This document shows, piece by piece, positions 1 through 8,113 of a stretch of DNA of 42,313 nt. The position numbers were made by a program, and so were the translations under genes. The DNA is from Candidatus Saccharimonadota bacterium (lineage in GTDB: Bacteria; Patescibacteriota; Saccharimonadia; Saccharimonadales; UBA4665). The stretch spans positions 1 to 42,313 of the forward strand of contig DAHUYJ010000008.1 in NCBI GenBank assembly GCA_027315225.1, in the 5' to 3' direction. Position 1 is the stretch's first letter. The number at the start of each line of letters is the position of its first letter. A model generated the notes under the pieces. The model had not been told where the DNA came from. It made no database searches and saw nothing but the letters and a program-made list of their open reading frames with translations.

Positions 1-429
1 GATACGCTTAACAGCGTTATAATCTTGCCAGAGCACTATCTTACCGGTGCGGTCGTAATACGTTATACTGCCGCCGAGATTATCACCGGCAATGTCTTTG
101 AGCTTAGGAAGGTCTTTACGGAAATAGGCGAATAGGCCTATGGTTAAGAAAAAGCCGATCATAATAGAAGCCCCAACGATCTTCAGCGCCATAATGGCGC
201 CCTCGCGGCTGAACCAGAATTCAGCCAGGTGTTTGGGCTGGAGGCGGTAGCGCAAACGGTTCCAGCGACCTTTCGGGAGCTTAGCCAGGTACGCGGCTTT
301 ATCGGCCGCGTGGGTAGCCCTGCGGGCCCTAATACGGTCAGTCAGAGACCGGTTAAGCTTGATTGCCTTGCCGCTTCTGGTGGTAATAGTATCTTTGGAT
401 CTGCGGTTACGTCCCGTGGATCTTTTCAT
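1..429 (-). CDS. Class A penicillin-binding protein, N-terminal part (cut by window edge)
   Basis: The minus-strand frame is open from ATG at 429 to position 1 (143 codons) with no stop, so the gene continues outside the window. Residues 1-70 are strongly basic and would be cytoplasmic. A hydrophobic helix at about 79-102 is a signal anchor. It is followed by a short stretch ending near DLPKLKDIAGDNLGG and then SITYYDRTGKIVLWQDYNAV. That layout (basic tail, one membrane helix, then an 'x-x-I-Y-D-x-x-G' strand) is typical of the start of PBP1A-type bifunctional transglycosylase/transpeptidases, which polymerise peptidoglycan outside the membrane. The catalytic domains lie beyond the window, so the family call rests on the N-terminus only. 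It is divergent from tyrS. Confidence 0.6.
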   Translation of the reverse strand, partial: MKRSTGRNRRSKDTITTRSGKAIKLNRSLTDRIRARRATHAADKAAYLAKLPKGRWNRLRYRLQPKHLAEFWFSREGAIMALKIVGASIMIGFFLTIGLFAYFRKDLPKLKDIAGDNLGGSITYYDRTGKIVLWQDYNAVKRI

Positions 430-469
430 ATGGATTTAGTTTGTCCCTGTCATCAAAAACCTGCTGTAC

Positions 470-475
470 ATTATA
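470..475 (-). promoter_or_regulatory. Extended -10 promoter of the penicillin-binding protein gene
   Basis: On the minus strand this is TGTTATAAT, a perfect TGnTATAAT extended -10, about 40 nt upstream of the ATG at 429. No good -35 is seen. It lies in the 142-nt divergent, AT-rich spacer between this gene and tyrS. Confidence 0.6.
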
Positions 476-528
476 ACAAACACGCATTTAATAAAGCATA
501 AGTTTTTATCGCATGAAGCAGTTTAAGA

Positions 529-534
529 TATACT
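529..534 (+). promoter_or_regulatory. Possible -10 element for tyrS
   Basis: TATACT lies 37 nt upstream of the tyrS ATG in the divergent AT-rich spacer. The -35 region (TTTATC near 505-510) is weak. An AAGGG about 10 nt before the ATG could serve as ribosome binding site. Confidence 0.4.
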
Positions 535-571
535 TATTAAAGAATACTTAAAGTCTTCAAGGGAAAACCAC

Positions 572-1819
572 ATGACGCTTTCACAGGAACTAGCTTGGCG
601 CGGCTTTGTTAACCAGACTACATACCCTGATATTGCCGTCCTGGACGGTGGACCGGTTACATTTTACTGGGGCGTTGATCCCAGCGCCGACTCCATGACC
701 ATTGGTAACCTTGCTGCTGCTATGATGGTGAAGCGGTTCATGAAAAAGGGGCACCGCGCGGTTTTACTGGTAGGCGGAGCTACCGGCCTGATTGGTGATC
801 CGGACGGAAAGCGTAGCGAACGTGACTTAAAATCGCTTGAAGAAATTACCGGTAACAAAGAACAGATCATCGGCCAATACCATAAGCTGTTTGACGGCCA
901 GCCCTTTGATATCGTCGATAATTATGACTGGTTCCAGGATTTGCGGTATTTGGATTTCTTACGGGAGATCGGTAAGCATGTGCCGATGCGCCAAATGCTG
1001 CAAAGGGATTTCGTAAGTTCCAGGCTTGGGGAGAGCGGGAGCGGCATCAGTTACGCCGAATTCAGTTATGCGCTAATCCAGGCCTACGACTTCTTGTATT
1101 TGCACGAAAATAAAGGAGTCAGTTTGCAGCTATGCGGGTCAGACCAGTGGGGAAACAGTATTGCCGGAGTCGACCTGATTAGGCGTAAAACTGGTGAAGA
1201 AGCACACGTTTTCTCGATGCCCCTGGTAGTCGATAAGGCGACCGGCCGGAAATTCGGCAAAACCGAAGCTGGTGCCGTTTGGCTGGATGCCGGTAAAACC
1301 AGCCCATACGAGTTTTACCAGTATTGGTTGAACGTTGACGACGACAATGTAGAGGCGTACCTGAAGCTATTCACAGAATTGGACAAACCGGCCATAGAGC
1401 AAACCCTAACGGAGTTTCTGGAAGACCGGGGCGGACGACATGCCCAAAAGATGCTGGCGTACGAGGTTACCTTGTGGGTTCATGGCCGGGAACAGGCTGA
1501 CAAGCAGCGTCATATTGCCGAAGCTGTCGCCGCTCAGGATATCGGCGCGTTATCTGACGAAGAGGTTGCTACGCTGCGCCAGGAGGTTGCAGCTGCCAAA
1601 ACCCCTGAGAGCGGCTCGATCGTAGAAGCCCTTACCGGGACCGGATTAGCGGTTTCTAATTCTGAAGCCCGCCGCCTAATACAAGGCGGCGCTATCGCTG
1701 TGAACGGGAGGAGGGTCCAACGCGATCATTTTGAGGCGGAGGATTTCATAAACCGGCGCCTGATGTTGCGCCGCGGTAAGGCCTTCAAAGATTCTGCGCT
1801 CATAGAACTCGATAAATGA
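572..1819 (+). CDS. tyrS: Tyrosyl-tRNA synthetase (TIGN variant of the HIGH motif)
   Basis: Class I aminoacyl-tRNA synthetase that activates tyrosine and charges tRNA-Tyr in the cytoplasm. 415 residues is normal for the bacterial type. The Rossmann domain carries DPSADSMTIGN at 36-46; the ATP-binding HIGH signature here reads TIGN (43-46). Tyrosine-specific residues are present in SYALIQAYD (Y166, Q170, D173), followed by GSDQWGN. The second ATP motif is KFGKT (227-231), the bacterial TyrRS form of KMSKS. A C-terminal S4 RNA-binding domain (EARRLIQGGAIAVNGRRV) ends the protein. TIGN is the usual form in TrpRS, but the KFGKT and tyrosine-pocket residues make TyrRS the clear call. Confidence 0.96.
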   Translation: MTLSQELAWRGFVNQTTYPDIAVLDGGPVTFYWGVDPSADSMTIGNLAAAMMVKRFMKKGHRAVLLVGGATGLIGDPDGKRSERDLKSLEEITGNKEQIIGQYHKLFDGQPFDIVDNYDWFQDLRYLDFLREIGKHVPMRQMLQRDFVSSRLGESGSGISYAEFSYALIQAYDFLYLHENKGVSLQLCGSDQWGNSIAGVDLIRRKTGEEAHVFSMPLVVDKATGRKFGKTEAGAVWLDAGKTSPYEFYQYWLNVDDDNVEAYLKLFTELDKPAIEQTLTEFLEDRGGRHAQKMLAYEVTLWVHGREQADKQRHIAEAVAAQDIGALSDEEVATLRQEVAAAKTPESGSIVEALTGTGLAVSNSEARRLIQGGAIAVNGRRVQRDHFEAEDFINRRLMLRRGKAFKDSALIELDK

Positions 1820-1863
1820 CTCGCCAAGGCCCACGGCACGGCGATAACCGCCAGTGAATATGC

Positions 1864-1869
1864 TACAGT
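1864..1869 (+). promoter_or_regulatory. Extended -10 giving a probable leaderless methyltransferase mRNA
   Basis: TGCTACAGT matches TGnTAnAnT, and its end lies only 6 nt before the ATG at 1876. Transcription starting 7 nt after the box would begin at or next to the A of the start codon. No Shine-Dalgarno sequence precedes the gene. Confidence 0.5.
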
Positions 1870-1875
1870 ATAGTT

Positions 1876-2706
1876 ATGCCAAAGACTGCCAGGCGGACCA
1901 TCAAGTCCAGCGACAAAACCGCCAAACCTAAGACCGCCAAACCCAAGCCCAAACGACGTGCTGACCAGTACAATGACCCGACGCATAACTATCTGCACTA
2001 CTGGGATACTAGACAATACGAAAATCAGGCCGAACATATGGCTATACGCCGTTTATTGCGGGGCAAACATTTCCGTAGGGCCGTAGATGTCGGCGGCGGT
2101 TATGGACGGCTCAGCATATTGCTGAAAGAATATGCTGACGAAGTCACCCTAGCCGAGCCCAGCCAGCAGCAACTTGACCTGGCTGCAGACTTCCTGAAGG
2201 GCTATCCGGGAATCAAGCGGCGCCTGGTCCAAGCCGATGACATGCCGTTCAAGGATGGCGCTATAGACCTTCTAGTTATGGTGCGGGTGATGCACCACTT
2301 ACCCGACCCTGCCAGGGAACTGCGCGAAGTCCGGCGGGTTTTAGCCGACGACGGGTGTGCGATTATCGAAGTGGCTAACTATTTACATATACGTAACCGC
2401 CTAAAGCATCTGGTGCGCTATGAGCGCATGCCAGTTAAGCCCGTGGATATACGCTCACCTGAAAACCGTCGGTACGACGAGATTCCTTTCGTTAACCACA
2501 ATCCTTATACGGTTACACGCCAGTTAGAACACGCCGGTTTGCGCGTAGAGGCTACTTTATCGGTTTCCAATCTGCGCAGCGTCCGGCTCAAGCGTCTTGT
2601 GCCCCAAGAAATGATGATAGGGGCAGAACGTTTTCTGCAACGCCCCCTGGCGAGTATTTACTTCGGCCCCAGCATATTCTTTCTGGTCCGCAAAATTAAA
2701 AATTAG
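1876..2706 (+). CDS. Class I SAM-dependent methyltransferase
   Basis: 276 residues. Residues 1-30 are a Lys/Pro-rich basic tail (KTAKPKTAKPKPKRR). The catalytic domain is a Methyltransf_11-type Rossmann fold: motif I AVDVGGGYGRL (about 69-79) binds SAM, LAEPS (92-96) supplies the acidic residue for the SAM ribose, ADDMPF (120-125) contacts the adenine, and VRVMHHLPDP (136-145) is the motif IV region. The substrate cannot be told from sequence. Relatives modify small molecules, quinones or lipids; the basic tail might instead suit a nucleic-acid or membrane-surface substrate. It lies between tyrS and recG with its own apparent promoter. Confidence 0.85.
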   Translation: MPKTARRTIKSSDKTAKPKTAKPKPKRRADQYNDPTHNYLHYWDTRQYENQAEHMAIRRLLRGKHFRRAVDVGGGYGRLSILLKEYADEVTLAEPSQQQLDLAADFLKGYPGIKRRLVQADDMPFKDGAIDLLVMVRVMHHLPDPARELREVRRVLADDGCAIIEVANYLHIRNRLKHLVRYERMPVKPVDIRSPENRRYDEIPFVNHNPYTVTRQLEHAGLRVEATLSVSNLRSVRLKRLVPQEMMIGAERFLQRPLASIYFGPSIFFLVRKIKN

Positions 2707-2724
2707 TCCAAGATACGGCTTCGT

Positions 2725-4800
2725 ATGATATTGGGCAGTCCGCTGACGGAACTTAAAGGGGTGGGGGAAGAGCAGGCAAGGAAGTTCGCGGTCCTGGGGA
2801 TCAAGACTTTAGGCGGCCTGGTTGAGCATTACCCACGCCGCTATGATGACTACTCGACAGTGACGCCGATAGGAAAATTGCGTCCGGGGGCTGTAACTAT
2901 TGAAGCTGCCATTAAGCAAGTAAAGGGCCGCAGAGTGCGTCGCGGCCTGCATATTACCGAAGCTATAGCCAGCGACGATACCGGCAGCGTGCGGCTGATA
3001 TGGTTCAACCAGCCTTACCGCGCCGGAGCCATTAAGTCCGACCAGCGCTACTTTGTGTCCGGGCAGTATGAACTCGGCCGCGGCCGGTTCGCCATAATGA
3101 ACCCAAGCATGGAAATGGTCAGCGATCTGCCTATCAATACGGCGCGAATCCTGGCTGTGTATCGCTCGACCAAAGGGCTCACCTCACGCCAAATCCGCTT
3201 GGCGGTGTACCAGGCCTTGCCCCTCATAGAGAATATTCCGGAGACGCTGCCGCTCTGGGTCGTGAAAGAGCAGCAACTCTTGAGCCGCGCCGAAGCGCTA
3301 ATCGCCATTCATATGCCGTCTTCCGTGGAAAAGTTGGCTGCCGCCCGCCGCCGCCTGGGGTTTGAGGAGGTTTTTCAGCTGAGCCTGGCCAGCCTGCTCA
3401 ACAAACAGGAAAACCAAAACGAGCCTGCACTCCGCATACCCTTTCAGGAAGAATTGGCGCAGGAGTTTGTCCGCCACCTGCCGTTTACGCTGACCGATAC
3501 GCAGCGCCGTGCGGTGTGGCAGGCCTATCTCGATCTCCAGAAACCTTATCCTATGAACCGCTTGATTGAAGGCGATGTTGGCTCCGGTAAGACGGTTGTT
3601 GCCACAATGGTGGCACTGATGGCTATAGAACAAGGGTGGCAAGTGGCCTTTATGGCGCCGACTGAGCTGCTGGCCAGGCAACATGCCGATACCATTCACG
3701 CGTTGCTCAGCCCGCTCGGCAAAGAGGACTTAGTGACTATGCTGGTCGGTGCTCTCAGTGCTTCGCAAAAGGCCAAGGCCCGTACAGCGATTAAGAGTGG
3801 CAAAGCGGGCTTTGTTGTAGGTACGCAGGCCTTGATCCAGGAAAAGGTTGATATGCACAAGCTGGCGCTCATTATCATTGATGAGCAACACCGTTTCGGC
3901 GTAGAGCAGCGCAAGCTGCTTATGGCTAAGGCTGACCATATGCCGCACGTCTTGAGCCTTAGCGCTACGCCGATACCCAGGTCGCTGGCCCTCACGTTAT
4001 ACGGTGAGCTGGACATTTCCCTGCTAACCGAAAAGCCAGCCGACCGGAAGCCGATTATTACAAGTATCATTTCGCCTAACGCCCGGGCTGGCCTGTACGG
4101 CAAGATTGATGAGGAGCTGGCGGCAGGCCGGCAGATGTTTGTGGTGTGTCCCTTGATCTCGCCTGCCGAGGAAATTATGGAAGCAGAAACAGCTAAGGCC
4201 AGGGGGCTCCCGCCCATTATGAGTTCAGCCGAAAAGGCGTATGAAGAACTGCGCAGCAAGAATTTCAAGCATCGCCGGGTTGGCTTGCTGCATGGCAAGC
4301 TTAAGCCAGCTGAAAAGCAAGCTGTCATGGAGCGCTTTGTGCGCCATGAGCTGGATATCCTGGTGGCTACGACCGTTATCGAAGTAGGCGTTGATGTGCC
4401 GAACGCCACAATCATGCTGATAGAAAATGCTGAACACTTTGGTCTGGCCCAACTCCATCAGCTGCGCGGGCGTGTCGGCCGCAGTCACCACCAGGGATAT
4501 TGCTACCTGCTGCTGGATGATTCCGGCGCGCCCAGCCGTCGGCTGCGGGCGCTTGAACAGTCCAATGACGGGTTCAGCCTGGCTGAGCTGGACCTTAGCT
4601 TACGGGGTCCGGGAGCGATTTACGGAACGGCGCAGCATGGCTCGCTGGACTTGAGGGTTGCCCAGCTAACAGATACGGAGTTGATTACTTCAGCGCGCGA
4701 ATCGGCCCAAAAACTGCTACAAGAAGACAGAAACCTGTTACAATATAAAGAATTGATGCTACATGTAAACAGGCTGCGAGCCGTCACTAATTTAAACTAG
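2725..4800 (+). CDS. recG: ATP-dependent DNA helicase RecG
   Basis: Superfamily 2 translocase that reverses stalled replication forks and branch-migrates Holliday junctions. 691 residues is full length. The N-terminal wedge/OB region starts with a helix-hairpin-like LKGVGEEQARKFAVLGI and includes ITEAIASDDTGSVRLIWFNQPY. Helicase motifs follow in order: Walker A GDVGSGKT (283-290), APTELLARQH, motif II DEQH (386-389) and LSATPIPRSLALTLYGELD. The C-terminal lobe has TTVIEVGVDVPNATIM and QLRGRVGRS. The C-terminus keeps the RecG-type DGF.LAE.DL..RGPG segment. There is no clear Shine-Dalgarno sequence. It is followed after 3 nt by the next gene, so the two are probably co-translated. Confidence 0.97.
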   Translation: MILGSPLTELKGVGEEQARKFAVLGIKTLGGLVEHYPRRYDDYSTVTPIGKLRPGAVTIEAAIKQVKGRRVRRGLHITEAIASDDTGSVRLIWFNQPYRAGAIKSDQRYFVSGQYELGRGRFAIMNPSMEMVSDLPINTARILAVYRSTKGLTSRQIRLAVYQALPLIENIPETLPLWVVKEQQLLSRAEALIAIHMPSSVEKLAAARRRLGFEEVFQLSLASLLNKQENQNEPALRIPFQEELAQEFVRHLPFTLTDTQRRAVWQAYLDLQKPYPMNRLIEGDVGSGKTVVATMVALMAIEQGWQVAFMAPTELLARQHADTIHALLSPLGKEDLVTMLVGALSASQKAKARTAIKSGKAGFVVGTQALIQEKVDMHKLALIIIDEQHRFGVEQRKLLMAKADHMPHVLSLSATPIPRSLALTLYGELDISLLTEKPADRKPIITSIISPNARAGLYGKIDEELAAGRQMFVVCPLISPAEEIMEAETAKARGLPPIMSSAEKAYEELRSKNFKHRRVGLLHGKLKPAEKQAVMERFVRHELDILVATTVIEVGVDVPNATIMLIENAEHFGLAQLHQLRGRVGRSHHQGYCYLLLDDSGAPSRRLRALEQSNDGFSLAELDLSLRGPGAIYGTAQHGSLDLRVAQLTDTELITSARESAQKLLQEDRNLLQYKELMLHVNRLRAVTNLN

Positions 4801-4803
4801 CCC

Positions 4804-5616
4804 ATGTATTCCGGATCGACACTCACGGTTTTTTCCGGGCGGTTGCTTGGAGCCCACCAGAAGATAGATCGATTGGCCCATTGCCAGTTGCAGACTGTGT
4901 TGCCGCCCGGCCAGTTCCCGAATGTCAGGTCGATTTTACACTTCGAGGGCCGTAATGGCCCCGACGCTATCAAGCGCAAAAGTCCTGCCAAAGATGAGCC
5001 GTGGCATTACCTGCAGCCATTTAACTCCAAAGACACCCAGCTTATAGAACTAATCCAGAGCCACTATAAGCGCTTGGCACGGGCCCTTAAGATCCAAGAC
5101 GATGTCCGTGCATCATTTGAGGCCGCCTGGCTGGCGCACGCCGTAGTCGACGGCCTGACGCCGGCCCACCATTATCCTTATGAGGAGAAGTTAGTGGAGC
5201 TTGCTGAAGGAAGAGCAATCAGCGAACGCACAACTGTCACCAGGAAGCTTATTATGCCCGGCCAGACTAAGGTTCAGGTCATTCGCAATAACTGGGGTAT
5301 GTGGGGTCCCAAGGGACTCTTTACGACCCATGCGGCTTTTGAAGCCGGTGTAGCCATGCTGATCGCCCCGCTTAAAGCCAGCCGCTACAATTTGCCGGAA
5401 GACGCGATTGCCGATTTTCATTCCCAGCCGCTCGGGGAATGGTTCCGGTGCCTGGCGCAGGAGATCGCCCGCTTGGAGCTCTATGACGCATTTTATAAGT
5501 CGGGTTGGACTATGCCCCTGGCCCGCCGGGTACGCAACCAGCTGGCCCCGTTACTGGTACAAGCAGTCGCTTTAGCCTGGTACGGCGCGGCAGCTGAGGC
5601 TGCCGCGGACGTATGA
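4804..5616 (+). CDS. Predicted zinc phospholipase C / P1 nuclease-fold metalloprotein
   Basis: 270 residues, no signal peptide. It is not a gene I know by name, but the histidine/aspartate pattern matches zinc-dependent phospholipase C (as in Bacillus cereus) with identical spacing: D54 and H68 (14 apart, as D55/H69), H112-x3-D116-x5-H122 within AHAVVDGLTPAHH (as H118/D122/H128), and H176-x3-E180 in FTTHAAFE (as H142/E146). H18 or H26 could play H14. The mature N-terminal Trp that ligates zinc in secreted enzymes is absent. The gene starts 3 nt after recG and overlaps rsmD by 4 nt, so it is embedded in a DNA-repair/rRNA-modification operon and is presumably cytoplasmic. The substrate is unknown; it may be a phosphodiester other than phospholipid. 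Confidence 0.6.
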   Translation: MYSGSTLTVFSGRLLGAHQKIDRLAHCQLQTVLPPGQFPNVRSILHFEGRNGPDAIKRKSPAKDEPWHYLQPFNSKDTQLIELIQSHYKRLARALKIQDDVRASFEAAWLAHAVVDGLTPAHHYPYEEKLVELAEGRAISERTTVTRKLIMPGQTKVQVIRNNWGMWGPKGLFTTHAAFEAGVAMLIAPLKASRYNLPEDAIADFHSQPLGEWFRCLAQEIARLELYDAFYKSGWTMPLARRVRNQLAPLLVQAVALAWYGAAAEAAADV

Positions 5617-6140
5617 GAATCATCGCCGGCAACTTGGGCGGACGGACCTTTAACAGTCCGCAGGGCCGTCGCACGCATCCGATGAGCGAACGCGTCCGCG
5701 GCGCCTTATTTAATGTTTTGGGCGGCATAGAAGGTCTCAGGGTACTGGACGCCTTTGCCGGCAGCGGCGCGCTCAGCTTCGAAGCTATCAGCCGCGGTGC
5801 GGCCCAGGCCATCGCCATTGACTTTGACAAGTCCGCCCAGACTGCCATAACGTCCAATATCGCTGCGCTTGGACTTTCAGAGCAAGTAAAACTCATCAAG
5901 GCGTCGGTTTCTTCCTGGCTCTCAACTACGGACGAGAAGTTCGATATTATTCTTTGCGATCCGCCCTATGACGCCCTTCAGCCGGCTTTGCTCAGCAAGC
6001 TGGGCGAGCGGGTTGCCGAAGGCGGCCTTTTGGCTCTTTCCTGGCCGGGGGACCAGTACCCGCCGGAGTTTCAAGGTCTAACCAGGATCCGGCAGAACTC
6101 CTACGGCGACGCGCAGCTCGTCTTTTATCGCAAAGTATAG
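5613..6140 (+). CDS. rsmD: 16S rRNA (guanine966-N2)-methyltransferase RsmD
   Basis: 175 residues, the normal RsmD length. It begins MRIIAGNLGGR and has the substrate segment TSEKVRGALFN-like HPMSERVRGALFNVLG, SAM motif I DAFAGSG (46-52), an acidic loop end AIDFDKS, and the catalytic DPPY (116-119), which marks N-methylation of an exocyclic amine. The family methylates G966 of 16S rRNA during 30S assembly. Its ATG overlaps the stop region of the preceding gene by 4 nt, indicating translational coupling. Confidence 0.93.
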   Translation: MRIIAGNLGGRTFNSPQGRRTHPMSERVRGALFNVLGGIEGLRVLDAFAGSGALSFEAISRGAAQAIAIDFDKSAQTAITSNIAALGLSEQVKLIKASVSSWLSTTDEKFDIILCDPPYDALQPALLSKLGERVAEGGLLALSWPGDQYPPEFQGLTRIRQNSYGDAQLVFYRKV

Positions 6141-6163
6141 GTTCCTTTTGCGGGACACGGTGA

Positions 6164-6169
6164 TAAAAT
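6164..6169 (+). promoter_or_regulatory. Extended -10 promoter of tRNA-Leu
   Basis: TGATAAAAT fits TGnTAnaaT and ends 11 nt before the mature 5' end of the tRNA, giving a primary transcript with a leader of about 5 nt for RNase P to remove. Confidence 0.55.
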
Positions 6170-6180
6170 AGGTGAACAGC

Positions 6181-6266
6181 GGGGATGTGGTGGAATTGGT
6201 AGACACGCTAGCCTTAGGAGCTAGTGCCCTTGCGGCGTGAAGGTTCAAGTCCTTTCATCCCCACCA
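6181..6266 (+). tRNA. tRNA-Leu (anticodon UAG), CCA encoded
   Basis: The acceptor stem GGGGATG (6181-6187) pairs perfectly with CATCCCC (6256-6262), followed by discriminator A and an encoded CCA. The anticodon loop reads CTTAGGA, giving anticodon UAG for CUN leucine codons. The T-loop is TTCAAGT. A long variable arm (about TGCCCTTGCGGCG) makes it a class II tRNA, as expected for leucine. Confidence 0.96.
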
Positions 6267-6301
6267 GGCTTTTTGCGTGAATGGCGACAGCAGAACCCTG
6301 C

Positions 6302-6307
6302 TAGAAT
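6302..6307 (+). promoter_or_regulatory. Extended -10 promoter of hisS
   Basis: TGCTAGAAT fits TGnTAnaaT and predicts a start near 6314, a few nt before the hisS ATG at 6321. No Shine-Dalgarno sequence is present. Confidence 0.45.
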
Positions 6308-6320
6308 GTGTATTAAGACT

Positions 6321-7631
6321 ATGGCGCTATCAAAACAACCATATAAAGGCGCGAGGGATTTTTATCCGGCCGATAAGCGTGTGCAGAAGTATCTGTTCAG
6401 CGTGTGGCGGACAGTGTGCGAGCGTTTTGGTTACGAAGAATACGATGCGCCGATCCTGGAGCCGTTAGAGATCTATCTGGCCAAGACTGGCGAAGAGATC
6501 GTCAACGAGCAAACGTACACTTTTGAGGATCGCGGCGGTCGTAATGTCGTGGTTCGGCCCGAGATGACCCCTACGGTCAGCCGCCTGGTGGCCGCCCGCC
6601 GGCAGGAGCTGGCCTATCCGTTGCGCTGGTACAGTATCCCCAACCTGTGGCGCTATGAGCGGCCGCAGCGCGGCCGCCTACGCGAGCATTGGCAGCTTAA
6701 CGTTGATCTATTCGGTGTGGCTGGCATTGAAGCCGAGCTGGAAATGATTACCCTGGTTGACGCTATCTTCAAAGCTTTCGGCGCCGACGAGGGCATGTAT
6801 GAAATCCGTCTGAATAGCCGCCAGTTGATGGATATTGCCCTGAGGCAATATTTGCATCTCACCGAGTCCGAAGCGCATGACATTCGGCGCCTGATAGACC
6901 GTATGCACAAGCTGGACCACGACAAGTTCATTGCCATGGCCGATGGTATATGCAGTCCCAAAGCCCGCCAGACCGGCGTAGTCGAGAGGCTGCTGTCCTT
7001 GCTGTCAGCCGGTAGCCTGGATGAATTGCCGCAGGAGCTGCAAGCGCATGATTCAGTTAATGAATTAAATAAAATGATCAGACTGCTCAAGCAGGCCGGC
7101 ATCAGCAATGTGAAGTTCGACGTGAGCTTGATGCGCGGCTTTGACTATTACACCGACATCGTTTTTGAAGTCTTCGACAAACATCCGGATAATAACCGTT
7201 CCATGCTCGGCGGCGGCCGGTATGACGGGCTGGTCGGGCTGTTCGGCGTCAACCCGATACCGACCGTAGGCTTCGGCTGGGGCGATGTGACACTGGCCAA
7301 CTTCTTGGAGCTGCATCACTTGCTACCGAAGCTGACTCCGGAAACCGACATCTACGTGGTGCTGGCAGGTGATGTAGGGACAAAAATCCAGAAACCTGTT
7401 GACGAACTGCGCCAGGCCGGTCTTAACGTTGCGGTTGACCTGTCCGGCCGCAAGCTTGGCGATCAGCTGAAAGCTGCCGCCAAAAAAGAAATTCCGTTTG
7501 CCCTAGTTATCGGCGAGGAGGAACTGGCCGAACAGAAGTTCACGCTTCGTAACCTAAAAGAGCATAGCGAGTCAAAGCATGACCTCAAGCGTATTACAGA
7601 GATCGTTAAGCAAGCCCATGACGGCGATTAA
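6321..7631 (+). CDS. hisS: Histidyl-tRNA synthetase
   Basis: Class II synthetase charging tRNA-His. The start is placed at ATG 6321 (MALSKQPYKGARDFYP, 436 residues). The frame is open further up, but that would run into the tRNA gene; ATG 6306 is an alternative five codons upstream. Class II motifs are visible: RPEMTPTVSRLVA (ATP/dimer region), motif 2 RYERPQRGRLREHWQLNVD, the HisRS-specific RGFDYYTDIVFEV, GGGRYDGLVGLFG and motif 3 PTVGFGWGDVTL. A C-terminal anticodon-binding domain starts near TDIYVVLAG and includes GDQLKAAAKKEIPFALVIG. The 3' end overlaps the next gene by 14 nt. Confidence 0.96.
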   Translation: MALSKQPYKGARDFYPADKRVQKYLFSVWRTVCERFGYEEYDAPILEPLEIYLAKTGEEIVNEQTYTFEDRGGRNVVVRPEMTPTVSRLVAARRQELAYPLRWYSIPNLWRYERPQRGRLREHWQLNVDLFGVAGIEAELEMITLVDAIFKAFGADEGMYEIRLNSRQLMDIALRQYLHLTESEAHDIRRLIDRMHKLDHDKFIAMADGICSPKARQTGVVERLLSLLSAGSLDELPQELQAHDSVNELNKMIRLLKQAGISNVKFDVSLMRGFDYYTDIVFEVFDKHPDNNRSMLGGGRYDGLVGLFGVNPIPTVGFGWGDVTLANFLELHHLLPKLTPETDIYVVLAGDVGTKIQKPVDELRQAGLNVAVDLSGRKLGDQLKAAAKKEIPFALVIGEEELAEQKFTLRNLKEHSESKHDLKRITEIVKQAHDGD

Positions 7632-8079
7632 CCACGCCTTGACCGGCAGTGTCATCGGCCTGGCGGTCGGCCAGCCGTGGCTGGCAATACCGGCGGCCAT
7701 TGTTTCGCACTATGTCTGCGACGCCTTGCCGCACTTCAAGGCCAACCTGCCGGACGATATACTGCTGAAGACCAGAGGCTTCCGCAACTATCTGGCAGCC
7801 GAGGCGGCATTGTGCTTTTCCTTGGTTCTTGCCTTGGCGGTCTTCCAGCCGCTGCATTGGGTGCTGGCAGCGGTGTGCGCCTTCGCTGCTGCCGCGCCGG
7901 ATCTCCTGTCGATTAACAAATACCTGCTCATGCGCAAGGGCCGCCGTTGGAAGCCGGGACGCTACGCCAGGCTTGCTTCAAAAATTCAGTGGTTCGAGCG
8001 CCCGATCGGGGGCTTGGTCGAGGTTGCTTGGTTCGTCGGCGCAATAGTACTCTTGGTGCAGTTTTTTCGCGGGGGCTAG
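7618..8079 (+). CDS. Small multi-pass membrane protein, possible YdjM/DUF457-like
   Basis: Start chosen at ATG 7618 (MTAINHALTGSVIG, 153 residues), overlapping the hisS end by 14 nt; the frame is also open upstream inside hisS. Hydrophobic stretches lie at about 8-32, 62-95 and 132-150, so three to four membrane helices are likely. Polar residues inside or next to them recur as in membrane-bound metal-dependent hydrolase-like proteins: H6, then SHYVCDALPH (H31, D35, H39), then PD at 94-95. The function is unknown and the family match is by pattern only. The basic loop MRKGRRWKPGRYARL would face the cytoplasm. Confidence 0.6.
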   Translation: MTAINHALTGSVIGLAVGQPWLAIPAAIVSHYVCDALPHFKANLPDDILLKTRGFRNYLAAEAALCFSLVLALAVFQPLHWVLAAVCAFAAAAPDLLSINKYLLMRKGRRWKPGRYARLASKIQWFERPIGGLVEVAWFVGAIVLLVQFFRGG

Positions 8080-8099
8080 CGGAAAACCTCAAAAGTTGC

Positions 8100-8105
8100 T
8101 ACAAT
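8100..8105 (+). promoter_or_regulatory. Extended -10 of tig, near-leaderless
   Basis: TGCTACAAT fits TGnTAnaaT. Its end is 8 nt before the tig ATG at 8114, so the mRNA should start 1-2 nt before the start codon. No Shine-Dalgarno sequence is present. Confidence 0.55.
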
Positions 8106-8113
8106 AACACCTC

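Noticed and set aside
229-501. Open frame of 90 codons on the plus strand at the left end
   Set aside because: It lies antisense to the penicillin-binding protein N-terminus and across the divergent promoter; its composition is not protein-like.
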